Positions 12,301 through 26,101 of a DNA stretch of 64,000 nucleotides are shown piece by piece. The position numbers and the translations under genes are program-made. The stretch comes from Undaria pinnatifida (lineage: Eukaryota > Sar > Phaeophyceae > Laminariales > Alariaceae). Each line of letters starts with the position of its first letter. Position 1 is the stretch's first letter. The DNA lies in NCBI GenBank assembly GCA_012845835.1, contig JABAKD010000021.1, positions 15,043,257-15,107,256 of the forward strand. Reading direction: 5' to 3'. The notes under the pieces were generated by a model. That model was not told the DNA's origin. It ran no database searches and worked only from the letters and a program-made list of their open reading frames with translations.

Positions 12301-15300
12301 TAGTATGCAGCCCATCCTTCATGCGACTCCCCGAACACCTCACGGCGCTTCGCGCTTGGTGCAATGCCTGCCTGGTCGGTGAAAACCCGACGTGCTCCGT
12401 CCCGGCATAGTAGGGATGCGGGGGTCTGTGGTCATACGACTACGGCCATGCATAAATATCGAGCAACCCCCCCCCCCCCCCCCCTGCCGCATCCTCGCAT
12501 GTTGAGAGTGGAGGCGTTTTCAGGGAGTGGGGGTCAGACGTAGAGGTAGCACTTTTTGTTTTGTTTTTCTGAATTTCGGGACTCCTTTAACCCATTATCG
12601 CTGAGATTTTTTTTTTGTCGTTTTGTACATCGGACATGAGATTGTTCATCGAGTTTCACTTTCATTTTTGTCAAAATCAGTCCCTGGGCGGGGTGTAGAA
12701 CTCCTCGAGTCAAGATCCTAGCAGCAAAAAAAATGGTGCGCCTAGACCGTACTAGATGTCGTGTATGGAAAAAAATTGCGCACCTCGACTGCTGTAGCGA
12801 GTGTCGTGTATGATACCGTATTTGGTAGGACTGGGCCCTGATACTGACGGCGTCAGCGTATCAGTGAACGGGACTGTGTCGGCACCTGCTGGATTATATC
12901 AGTGTTTTGGTCGGGGGTGGCTCATTGATGTAATGCCCGGGGGTAGTTGCCACCATCTACATGCCAAGACAGTTTTGAAAATAAAACGAGAAAAAAAAAC
13001 AAAAAAAACTGGAAACGTGTTGCGAGAGTGTGACGATCTTTAAATTTATTGTTTGTTTGCGCAAGCGCATCGTAAACAATCTTCTGATAGTATTTAATGT
13101 TACTCCCTCTGGCGTACAGGGTAGCAGGTAGAACGCTCTCACCAGCAAACACAATTGGCGGGTTTCTGCAATTCAATATGGCGTGTTCTTCCACGCACGT
13201 GAGATTAACTGTTCCGGCAGCGTGCGCTGGCAAGCTCGATCAGTAGATAGCTACTGACAGTAGATTACTGCTGCTGGTACAAACCGGTGTCCACCCCTAC
13301 AGTAGTATTGGCCTAAGATATCACCCGGGGTGATAAATTTTTGTTCGGTTTTACTTTCTGGGTCACCTGGGGTCTGGGATGGTATCCTGCGGTGGTGTGT
13401 ACTTTTACCTCGACATATCATAGTATCATACCAGGGTACTGCTGTAGTACGTACGAGGTATATCGTTGTATCGATATGTCGTACAGCCCAGGTGGAACGA
13501 AGCCCGGAGGAAATGGCGGTCACAATGGAGGATGTGACGCATGACGATATTGTCGGTAGTGTTGTTGAATGTAAATATCATGACTATCGTACCGGTACGA
13601 TGTCGTTTTGTCCTTATGTCGTGTCATAATATTTCACAATATCGTTATATCGTATTTTATCAAAGCATCATACGATACCGTTTTATTGTACTGCCCAGAT
13701 GGAGCGAACCCCAGAGGGAATGGCAGTCGTGATGGAGGGGGTGGTGCAGGACGAGTTTTTCGATTTATGTAAATATCACAACTATCGTACTCGAACTAAA
13801 AATATCAACTTGTCGTATATTTATGTCATGCGTCGGTATATCGTATTTGCCCAGGGTATCTTTGCAGTGTTGTGTGTAAATATCAGTAAACGTACTAAAA
13901 CCTCACAATATGCTGTATCGTATTATGTATATCGCACGATATCGTTTTGTCGCACTGCCCAGATGGAGAGAACCCCGGAGGAGATGGCCGTCCTGATGGA
14001 AGGAGTGGTGCAGGACGAGTTTTCAGAGTACACCGCGCAAATGCTCAAGGAGAAGCTCAAGGTTAGTCGACATACTTCTACGGTGTAGGTCCACGAATAT
14101 GGATCACAGTAGAGCTCCCTCGATAGCGACCCGTCACGCGTCGGATACATCAGATCCCCATTAGTGATTTGCATTGATGTTACAATGTCGTGCAGGGCAG
14201 ATATACACCTGGTGTACATACATGATCTGCATGGCATATTGATCATGCTGCCGGGTGGGAGCCGTTATGATCTGTACGATCTATTCATGGCACGTATATC
14301 CTGGGTTGGATCTGTACTGCACAGATCCTGCACAACATATCGTATCGACAGATGCAGACCTGGATCATCTAGATCAACTACTGTAGATCGTGATATGTCC
14401 AATTTGTGCAACCCGTTGAGAGCTGCTGCGCCCACCTTTCGGCGGCCAGTCCCTACAGATATAGTATCTACTGTGGATGAAGTTCGTCTACACAGCGTGA
14501 TGTGTTCAATGTGTTCAGTGTGCGCAACCCGGTTAGAGCTGCTGCATCCACCATTCGACGGCCAATCTCTACCTGGAGATAGAGCGGGACAAGCGTTTGC
14601 ATTTGGTGCCCGGTTGTTTCGACCGCTAACCACGAGTACCAGTATGGTGAGCATACACCAGCACCGTCGAAATTGCTGAGTGAGTGTGCCTCGGTACAAG
14701 TATCAACATGGCGTGCGCACGTCGAATATATTGGTAGCCCTTAATGCTGCGCATCGGGCACCCTCCGACTGAAGCAGCATGATCGGAGAATGCAGAATAG
14801 GACTTTGTTCTTGCAGTGTCGCTCCGTTCATAAGAACCGTCTTCTTCCAGTAAGCCGTCGCTCTCAGCCTGTATACAATTCATTGGTCGGGTCAGGGTCA
14901 GGGTCAGGGTTAGGGTTAGGGTTTTTCTCCGTTACGCTGGCATTACAAGTATTTTCAGAGGACCAGGCGTTTAAATTGCACGTACGTGCAAGGTTTTCAG
15001 ACTTGCAGATAAGCTCAATACTGCCCCTGCCGACCTCGAGAGCTCAGACCTCGAGTCCCCCAAAGGGTTGACTTAAGGTCAGGTCTGGGGTCGGGTTGGT
15101 CTGGGCACCGCAACCGTCGTTTTGTGCGGACCTGCACATGGGGGGCCGCCATACAGAAATCGCTGTTGAATTCACGTGCAAATCCGAATAGCCTGGCACG
15201 CACGTGCAACTTGGCGGGGCCTGGTTTTGAGAGGAGTCGGGCGTGGTGGTGTGCACATGTGGAATGCCTGATAGCTCCTAATGCTGCCACCAGTTACGGT

Positions 15301-18300
15301 AGGGTTTCGATGTGGTTTTTGTGAGTCTCGTTGTCCTCCCTCGCTTGAGGAGCTGTATTCCTACACCCGATAGCACTTTTTTTTTTGTTTTTCTAGTAAA
15401 AGTTGAAAAATGCAACCCGGTTAACAAACCCATGGCCTAGATATACAAAAACCGGTCATAGTGCGTGACAAGGATGGCATTTCCGACGATTTAGGGATTA
15501 ACAAACGCCGTCATTACGATTTTTGTTTTTGGCAGAAATTTTGCCCTGGACAAATGCATACTACTGTAAATATCAGTATGTCGTGGCGTGCGTCTGTCAG
15601 ATATTACGCTTGAACGTGTTCTCTACATGTGTTGTGTGGAATCTTATTGGTTCAGGTTGCGCGGCATTTTGATTAGGTTGTACCGCCTTTTTTTTATGTG
15701 ACGGATATTTTCAGATGCGCACCGAGTAAAGTTCTTGGTTAGATATCGACCTCGGGATCAGTCCTTGCTGGCTGCTACACACAGGTTCCAGACACAAATC
15801 CACATTATACCGACGGCGTCCTGCCCCTAGAGCCAACAGCCCGTGCAGCCTCGTGTGGCCCATGCTGTAATTTGCTTGCGACGGTTTACTCCCTCCGAAG
15901 TTCCAATAAGGTGGTCTGAGTAAGACGGTATCCCGGTATACGGCGGCTCAAATCACTTCGCGCGACTGCGGCAGTGTACTCATAACCTGGCATGTGGAAA
16001 AAGGTGAATCAGGCGGCTTTCCCCAACGAGGCGGTAATATTGCTCTGGCGCACCGCCGCCTTAGTGGCGGACCCTTACGTACTGCTGTATCTCAAAAGGA
16101 AGACCCGCTCCAGGAGAGTGTTTTTTTACCTAGACTAAGCATGCGTGTACACATCTACATGTACAAGCTTGCGAGCCCACCCTCCGTTTTCTTTTTTCTT
16201 TTTTTCTTGGGAATGTGTTCCTCGTGCGTTTGTACAGGAGATGGGCCTCAAGACCACGGGCAAGAAGGACGTTCTCCTTGCGAGAATACGCGGAGAGGTG
16301 AGAAGTTCATGTGATAGAATTCTCCGGGGGGTGTGGTCGCCAGGAGGGAAGGTTCCACCCATCGAACAGACCACGGGAAAACCGTAGATATTCTGTCAAT
16401 ACTACGAAGTGGATCTACAGCGGTAGTAGCGTGTTTGCGATGTACCAGCTTGGTTAGAAGAACATATACCAGTAGTACTTTTGTATTGAAACCGTCCAAT
16501 ATCACCATCTAGTATCACTTTCCAAGGCCAACCCAACCCCTCGAAAATCCAGCGAAAAACTATGTTAGAAAATTCATTTTCCTATATAAACTATGCTTGA
16601 TTGTTTTTTTGTTCGGCCTAATTGTCCAAGGCCAACCCTACCCCACGAAAAACCGTCGAAATGCTATGTTAGAAAATAAGTGTTCCTACATCGTGTACAA
16701 TTCCCCCCCCCCCCCAACCCAGTTCTTTCGTCGGTTTGGCATTGGTTGGCCTTGGGTTATGATGTTCGTCGTTTCAATACTAGTTTTACATGTTTTTCAG
16801 CCGAACAGAGGTTGGAAATCGCAAATACCCTATTAAATAGTACCTGGTATATTATAGATATAATCTAGATCCTATACCAGGGATTTGTCATCGTTGGAAG
16901 TTGCACATACTGTAATATGTTATAGATTATCTAGACCCTATATCTGTCATCATCCGTAACATTTGTTTTTATGATCCTGTTCCAGGAAATATATGAAAAC
17001 GAATATTATAGCACTAGTAAACCATATGGAACAAAACCACAATAAAACACAAGCCTAAGTAATGTAAAAAATTATAAGCGATACGGGCCTAATTTTTTTT
17101 TTAGGACAAGTCCCTGGTTGGCGAAGAGTTCAAGGGAATGACCCCTACCTAATTATGTTTGAATTGGCATGAGCCTGATTGAAGCCTTTGACGTAGATGC
17201 AATATACGTTTGAATTGACATGGACCTAACTTAATGGTTTTGGCATAACCCGGTGTACCTTTCCAACTGGCATTAGGGGATGATTCCAATGGCTCTCTGA
17301 CGTGCCTATCAATTGACATGGACCTGATTTAATGGTTTTGGCATAAACCGGTGTACTTTTTCAACTGGCATTGGGGGATGATTCCAGTGGCTCTTTGACG
17401 TGCCTATCAATTGACATGAACCCAATTTAATGGTTTTGGCACAAAACGGTGTATTTTTTCAACTGGCATTGGGGGATGATTCCAGTGGCTCTCTGACGTG
17501 CCTATCAGTTGACATGGACCTAATTTAATGGTTTTGGCATAAACCGGTGTACTTTTTCAACTGGCATTGGGGGGTTATTCCAGTGGCTCTCTGACGTGCC
17601 TATCAAGCCAAGCGTATTTTAATTTGTAGTGAAAACTTAGTTCATGTCTGTATTGCCCCCAAGCCTAAGTAATTTTTTTGACATACCAACTTAATGTTTG
17701 AGTTGATGTAAGCGTCAGTAATGCTAGTGTTTTTTACGTGAACCTAGTTGGTGTTTGAATTGGTATATGCCAAATAAATTATTGAATTGTCGTAAGCCTA
17801 TCTAATGTTTTTATATTTGCATAGGCCTGATTGTTGTGTTGATTGACATGAGCCTTTTCAGTTGTGGAACTGACTGAGCTTACTTAATTTTTTATTGGTA
17901 ATTTAAAATATATTACGGCAGCTGCAAGATCGAGGCGTTTGTCTAAACTCGTGTTTGCAAGCTGTGTGCGATACTCCGATCGCCCGTATTACGGGGTGTG
18001 CATGTTCTTAAGATGTAGGTCGGCAGCTCTCCTTGGTGTTACAGAAGCTATTCAATAGTACCAGGCCCAACAGGGTGACACAAAGACGGTCTTTGATATA
18101 TTTCAAGATTTTTTGCACAAACCGAATTAATGTTTGAACTGGCATAATCCTATTTAATGCTTTTAGGAGAAGCTCGGGTTTGGGGAAGAGTTCACAGACA
18201 TGACTTCGGTGGATCTCCGACATGCCTGCCAAGGGAACTGTATTGTTTGTGTACAAATTCACTTAATGTAAGAATTTATTGTATGAATTGGCATAAGCCT

Positions 18301-21300
18301 GATTATTATTTTTGTCACATGAACCAAGTGATTGTTATTTTCGTTTTCTACGTTAACCTAGGTAATGTTCTTTTTAGCGTATGCGTATGTAATGCTGTTG
18401 ATATGAGCCTGCTTTTCAACATTTTGACATGATCGTAGTTACAGATGTTTCGAAACGAACTCATTTAGTGTTTGAACGGACATGAATGATTAATTATTTC
18501 AGGAAAAGCCCGTGGTTGGGGAAGAGCTCAAGGGGATGACTCCGTCTCCGACATGCGTGTTAAGCGAGAGGCTTTTAACAGCGAATTGGCATTAGGCTAC
18601 TTGACGTGTTTGACATTATTAATAGCGTTAATTCACGTTTTTGTCAACGGCCTGATTAATGTAAGCCGGTCACCCCGGTGGTCTTATCAACGACGGTTAC
18701 CCGCGAATGCTGGTAGAGTTGGTCGTGGACTTCAAATCCCACGTGTTTCGGACTTTTGAGTTCAACTTCATTCGGAACTGTCGGTTTTTATCAATCTTAA
18801 CTTTTGAGATGACCACCCAACGAAGTGGAGTTGATGCCAGATAAGACGTGGGTTCCCGGTCAGCCAACAACCCCAGGAAACACAGACCCTAGACGATCAA
18901 ACCCGAGGCTGACCGACGACCCGTATCCGCGGAGAACCCTTTATCAGAGACAGGCCGACCTACGACCGACTACTCGCACGATGGTCCCAGAGTAAGCAGC
19001 AGTATCCGTTTCACCCATCAAGATGCAAATCAAATTATGGGAAACCCGGGGATTTACCCCGGATGTCCCCTGACCACCACAAATTACAAGAATAAAAAAA
19101 TGAAGGAATCAAGTGCTGAGAGCGCCAAGCAGCGTTTGAGTAGGCGTAGTTCGATGCGTGCCGACGAGGGAAGAAAGGGCTAGAGTTTTTTTCGCGATAA
19201 AAAGTGCCGGAGTGGGGAAGGGCAAGAAAAGCCTGCCGTAGTGACCCCGAATCTGAGGTACGTCTATGGGGGCGTCTATGGAGGGAGAAGGAGAAGCACG
19301 AAGTGCGAAGATAATATGTGGGATGAAAAAAAGAAAAAAAGGTTATGAATTGACATGAGCCCTACTTTGATGTTTTCAGGAAAAACCCCAGGTTGGGGAA
19401 GAGTTCAAGGGAATGACTCCGGTGGATCTCCGACACGCCTGTCAAGCGAGAGGCCTTGACGGCGACGGCACAAAGGCGCAGCTCGTCAAGAAACTTACGG
19501 TGGGTGCAAATCTAAATGTGATCATGCCAAGGAGCAAACGCAGGCAAAGGGGTTGACGCAACAGAGGGATAACTGACTGCTCTCAATCCTGGGTACGTAA
19601 ATCGCTCTAATTCGTCGTTTTCATAAGTATGTCCTGTGCGTGAAACGGCATTTGCTTCCCGTTCGGATGGGGGTACAGGGTGATGCAGCTCCAGCGTCAC
19701 GACCGGTACCGTCCTATCGGAGGGGCGGTATAGATCAATGGCCCATCTATAGTTCAACGATATTCGTTATCGGCACACGACGCGTATGAAAATACGTGGA
19801 AGTGTGGTGAGCTTAGGCTTTATTTTGACACATCCGCCGGAGGATATAATATATATATATATTCGTTTTATTCAATGATCTGTGTATACACTGGTGACGA
19901 TTGTATCGATCGTAGGTGATTGGTTTTTATATGTGTGTAGATCAAGCATGCATACAATGGAATTGAGATGTGAAAGGGTGTGAAGTGTGACCTGTTGGTT
20001 GTTTTCCGGACAGGACAAGGTGATGCAGCTCGAGCTGCAAAACCGGTACCGTGATTTGGAGGCAACATATATATATAGTCGATCAATGATCTATCTATCT
20101 ATCTATCTATATATCTATCTATCATCCATCTATCTGTTTACGATATAGATGAATAAGCTATCTACGTTTCTTCCCTGAACGATCTAGTAGAACATTAATC
20201 TGCTCTGCCCTATGTGCGCTGTATTTTTCGTTTTTCTTTTGCTGATAGGAGGACACGGTGATGATGCTCGAGCTGCAGACTCGGTTCCGCGATGTAGGAG
20301 GGAACAGCCAAGCCCACGCTGAGCCTGCTCCGAAAAAGGTAGGAGAGCGAGGGAGAAGAGGGGGGGGGGTGCGCCGTCTCCTCATGGTGTATGGAAGCTT
20401 GATCATTAGAAATACCGTTTTCCACTCTGTGATCGTTTCTTAACCCTGTTGGGGCGTCAGAAAAAACTGACGATGCTGCAGCATCCTTCACACGAAGACG
20501 AAGCAACCCGGGCTGCTACATTAGACGACCTCGGTTTTCCTGTCGAACTCCAATGCAAGCGGCTGCAAGACACGCGCACAGCTTGCACTGCCGTGTGCTG
20601 TATGCTGGCGCCATGGTAAGACCGCACTATTATTAACACTTTGTTCTATTGCTGTACATGGGCCACAACAGGGTTAGCTGATGAAACTTTTCTAAAATAC
20701 GCGAAATGGTCTTGTCTGATGTTCGTCTCAGCCGAAGAAACACCGAAACCTGACCATCTCTGGGCTGGGGATGGAGCCCGTCAAGTTTACCGCGAACGGG
20801 GCCCCAACTGTTAGCATGGACGTCCTTAACGATCTTGCCGGAAATCCGACTGAGGTGAGCGATTGCTGTTGCTGTTGCTGTTGCTGTTGTGTTTGTTTTG
20901 TGGGCAATAACCAAAAACGGGGACGCACAGCAGTTCGTTTCTTTCAAAATCGGGTACGCTGTAAATTCAAGTAAAAATATACCCCCCCCCGAGACACACG
21001 ATTGGCGATCTAACAACCTTTCGATTTTTGGGCTTGCTGACACGCTGACACGGGTTTATACCATATAATAATATGGTAGGTGTATGCGCGGTATGGGTGT
21101 GTTAACTCTGTCTTCGTATTTGAAGACTACATGCATGTGTTGTTCGGGGTCTAACGCTCTCACACTATGTTTTTTTTACGTTTTTCCGTTTTTATTTTGC
21201 GCATAGTCTGGTGTGATGGCTTGCATATTTTTTTGCCCGCGTGTTCGTAGTGGTTCGTTGCATGGCCAAATCGCCTTGCCGCAGTTGCAATGTATGTATA

Positions 21301-24300
21301 TCTCTGTCTCGTGGTTTGTTGCCACAGAGAGATACAGGTCTTTTCTCTAGGAGGGATCGGCACGGACACTTGGTTGTGCTGGTGTAGATGGGTGTAAGGA
21401 CCACTTCAATGTCAAGAACACACACGCCACGACGTCAAACGTGTCGTTTGTGGCACCACAAAGGTGTGCGAAACAGTATGCCACTTCTAGCTAGAGTTGC
21501 CGACGCAACAACAAACTGCTGAACGAGGTTCCTTCGTGCTGGCATACGCATGCTCAGACAGAGGTATGAGGCACCATGTAGTACGACCTCGTGGTCATGG
21601 TGCTGGAAGAAGCAAGGAGAGAGCTACATTTTTGTGACCGGAGTGAAGCGATATGTGCAGTGTGGGTGTATCTGGGTGTAGTACGCGGCCTCTGTTCCAC
21701 CCGAGATACGGTGGCGTTCGCATAGGGGGGTCACTGCATGGACTCTGATTGGCTTGAAATAAGGACGAAGTCCTGTGATTGGCTTAGAATATAGACGATG
21801 TCCTCTGATTGGCTTACATGAGTACAACCAAATACGTTTGAAAGCTAAGCTTGAACAAGAACTGACGGATGTACCCGGGTCATTATCACTCAAAAACGGG
21901 TACGGATTGTTTTGGCCAATCGTGTGGCTCGCGGGTGCGTTTTTGACTTGATTTTAGATTGAACCTTGAGGGGAGAAAACGGACCGGATGTACCCGTTTT
22001 TGTTTGCTGTCCTTGTTTTATGACGTATCATAGATCTTTCTTTTACTTGCCGTTTTTTTCGTATTTTTGAAATATTTTTTGTGTGCGGTTGTTGCTTTTA
22101 TGTTTTGTAAACGTATGTGTGTATTAGCTGTGTTTGGTATATGTGTGCTTTCATCTGTGTTATGGTTTGTGCATGACATTTTTGTGCTACGACAGCATGT
22201 GTGTATCCGTCTGTCTGCGTACCTGTATCATGTGAATCTTTGCGTGTTTTTTATTGAAAAAGACACCGTCGCTTTTGCGACCGAGCCTTTGTTCAAAATT
22301 CGCGTTTTGCGAGCTGCGTTTTTATCGAAAATGAGCAAAGCCACAGCCGCCGACATGAAGTATAATATTACTTACGTCAATATTACTTACGTCAAGTACG
22401 AGTAGAACTTTGTTTTTTTGTGGCGGATTTATTGCGACGCAGGACCCGCCTGAGTACAGCCCTTTTTTTCTGTTTTGGTGAAAGGATTAAACCCTTCGGT
22501 ATTGCCTCCATGTTCCCGGCGTCGAACTACTTCTCTGTCCTCTATATGTCTGCTTGTGCCTTGGCTGCGTGTGTTTTTTTGTTTTGTGGTGCGATTGATT
22601 TGCCACACAGCGCCCCCCAGCCTATGCGCGGCTCCGTTTAGGCGAGATGAGGGTATTATAGCAGTTTTTGCCCGAAAAATACTTTCTGAATGGTGGAACT
22701 CCTCAACCCAGTTTCGTTGGAATGCCATTCTTGTTTTGGCGGCAGTATTCGGTGTCTGCCTAATTAGGCCATGATGTTTCGGTCACCGCGTTGCACTTTC
22801 AGTGTTCTCGAACGTCTTTTGTGTTTTGGGTGAGGTACATGTGAGGCATATGTGAGATACATGTGAGGTATATGTGAGGTATAGGGGTCCGTCCTCAAGG
22901 GAAGCGCCTGCGCAAAAAAAAAAAACAGGTGCATCCCTTCTAGAGTGTGTGCGTGTTCGTGTTCGTGGTCGATTTGATTGGCACACAGAACCTTCCTGGA
23001 AGCACGGCAAGGCTTACAACCACTTCGGGGCCGGGTTTGAAGGGAAGGGAGCGTGTGGGGCTCTGTAGTGAGATCCCGGCCGCCTACTGACCCGACCCGA
23101 CCCGACCTAACCCGACCCGACCAGACCCGACCCGACCCGATCCGACCCGACCCGACCCGACCCGACCCGACCCGACCCGACCCGACCCGACCCGACCCGA
23201 CCCGACCCGACCCGACCCGACCCGACCCGATCCGACCCGATCCGATCCGATCCGACCCGACCCGACCCGACCCGTGATATTTTGGACGACTTCTATACCG
23301 ACCCAAAGCGTGAAACTGAACACCTTCTGACCCGACCCGACCGATCCCGATCCGACCCGACCCGACCGAACCCGATCCGACCCGACCCGGTCCACGAGAT
23401 CAACCAACCCGCCATTAATTAATGTACTACTGTAATTCCTCCTACTTTTTTGGTGGATTGATTGGCACACAGGCCCCCGATTAATTGGTTAAATTACCAG
23501 GCAATGACTGTCATTATCCCTTATTTTTGTGCTTGTCACACAGGACCCGCCCAACTTTGGCAAGGCCTACAATCACTTTGGGGGGGGGTTGGAGGGGAAG
23601 GAGGCATGCGAGGCGCTGTACGCGCTTAGCAGCATGAGCTCCATGGACAAGATGGTCTCCGCCTTCTTGCAACCATTGCAGGTTCGTTGGCATTTTGACA
23701 GATGATCTGGGGGCCGTGAGTGTTATTAATGGCTTAGAAAAAGTGACATTTCAGATTTTCGAAATGTCAGAAATCGCGTTTTTTTTATAGAGTACAACAT
23801 AGAGGGGGTAATATAGTTCATTATTGATTGATGAATATGGCATGAGTGTGTGGGGTTCAATTAAATCATTTTCGGGAGGAGTTGGTTGATCAATTTTGCG
23901 AAGAAACGCGATACGCTTCTTGAACTTGATTTTTGGTGTGTTTTGTGCTATTTTTACGCCGGGACTATTAGTAGTGGACAGTAACAGAAGAGTGCCCTGC
24001 AGCCTAAGCCTTCACACGAAAAAAATGTCCACGTTGTATCGGGGGGGGGTTATGTAGTGCAATGTAGGGAGGGAGTGTAATTTATTGCCACCTGGTATTG
24101 ATAGTATCTATCGTTAAATCATCTGGCATAATTACACATGGAGGTTGAATTAATTATTTTTCGGGATTCGGGGGATTACTTAATTTAGCGAAAGAGGAAC
24201 ACGATGTGCACGTGATATTCTTATTTATGCTGTATCACATGTGCTTTGTGTGTGTGCTTTTTTTTCCAGGAGCTGGTGGATGAAAACAGCAGGGTGCACT

Positions 24301-26027
24301 GCAGCCTAAACCTGAACACGGAAACGGGAAGGCTGTCGGCTCGAAAACCCAACCTGCAGAACCAGCCGGCGCTGGAGAAGGACCAATACAAGATTCGGGT
24401 GAGGAAGGAATGGGAAGGAAAGGAAAAAGTCACCGTTGAATATCTCTGAAGTTTTGAGAGTGAAGGAAAAGTGGTTAGGTTTGGAGAGTGAGGGAAGAAA
24501 GAGTCGCTAGGTTGTTTGAAGACGGATTGTCCTTTGGAAGCTGAAGGGGCGAAGGGTTGTTGAGGTTTGAAGACAAGCAAAGAGTTGTTGAGCTTATGAG
24601 CAGCTGCTTATGAGGGCCGAAGGATCGTTGGGTATGCTGCAAGGGAAGGCTCATTCAGGTTTGACAATGAACGAAGACTCGCTGGGTTTTGCGAGGACCC
24701 AAGAGTCGGTGGGTTCCAGGGAAGCAAAGGGTTGTTGGGCTTTGAAGAGCGGACGGTCTTTGGGCTTTTCAGGAGGGAAGGGTTGTTGAGGCTTTGGGAG
24801 TGAACAGAGTCGTTGGGCTTTTTGATTGCGACCAGTCGTTGGATTCCTGATAAGCCAAGGGTTGTTGAGGGTTAGGAGTGAACAGAGAGTCGTTGGGTTT
24901 TCGAGGGGGCGACTAATCGGTGCGTTTCGAGGAGCGGTGTGTCGTTGTAGTTGGGCGTGCGAAAGAGTCGTTGTACAGTGGTGTATCTATCCATTTTGTA
25001 AGACCACCCCCATTGCTGTGGTTGGGAGTGGCCATAGCGGAATTACATGAGCTCATTGAAGCTGTCATCCGTATGCACGTCCGCCTCACGAGCGGTTCTT
25101 GGAAGGATGCAGTTCACCCTTCATGCGACTCGCCGAACACCTCACAGCGCTTCGCGCTTGGTGCAAGCAATGTCTGCCTGGTCGCTGAAAACCCGACATG
25201 CTCCGTCCCGGCGTTGTGTGTAGGGATGCGAGGGTCTATGGTCATACGACTACGGCCATGCATGAATATCGAGTACACCACGTGACGGGCCAACTTAGGT
25301 GGTATTTATCTCTGCTGTGGCATTATGTTTTTGTTACTGTACTGCGAATACTATTCCGTACTTACTCCAAGTAATGTTTGTCTTATTTCCCGAGATGTTT
25401 TAGGCCGGATGGCCTTGAAATGGGTACACGACTGATTCGATGTGTTTTACGGAACGAAGTGACATTGCGTTTTGATGTGCCTAGGCCTTTTTTTTTTGTT
25501 GGAGGAGTGAGGGCGGTAGAGTCGTTCGGTTTTGAGGAGCTAGACGTAGAATCGCTGGGTGTGGACGCGCCGGGCGTAAGGCAAGCATCCTATACGGGTA
25601 AATTCGTAATTATATGCATGCTAATTTAAGGTAAATTTGCTGAGAAAAATGGGCATTTTAATGTCCAGCATGTGTTGTTTTTTCAGGAAGAGCTTTTTTT
25701 GCTTGTTGGGTAATATCCTATTAACGCTGAGTCGGGCGTCGGGTTTCCTCTTTTTTTGTCAGGCGGCATTCCGAGCGGAGAAGGGGAATTCGCTTGTCGT
25801 TGCGGACTATGGGCAACTAGAGCTGCGCCTCCTCGCGCACATAACGAACTGCGAGAGCATGATCACTGCCTTCAAGGTAAGGACAACTATGCACTCCACG
25901 TAGTACAGTTAGTGCTCGTAAATATATCGTGTGTTTGGTATGCCAATATGATGGCAAATAGATACTGGTGCAGGTAAGGGACTTCTACTTTTGTTGTTGT
26001 TGCTGTTGCTGTTGTTGTTGGTATCGG

Positions 26028-26101
<74 letters not shown>

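Noticed and set aside
14889-14923. Chromosome end
   Set aside because: Only about three TTAGGG units, flanked by intron sequence of a gene that continues on both sides.
22987-23070. Alternative functional exon 14
   Set aside because: The copy has an in-frame TAG and no phase-correct donor; treated as an echo.
22764-23470. Long open frames with Gly-Arg-Val-Gly-Ser or Thr-Arg-Pro-Asp repeats
   Set aside because: They only reflect translation of the (CCCGA)n array in an intron; there is no non-repetitive domain and no conserved start.
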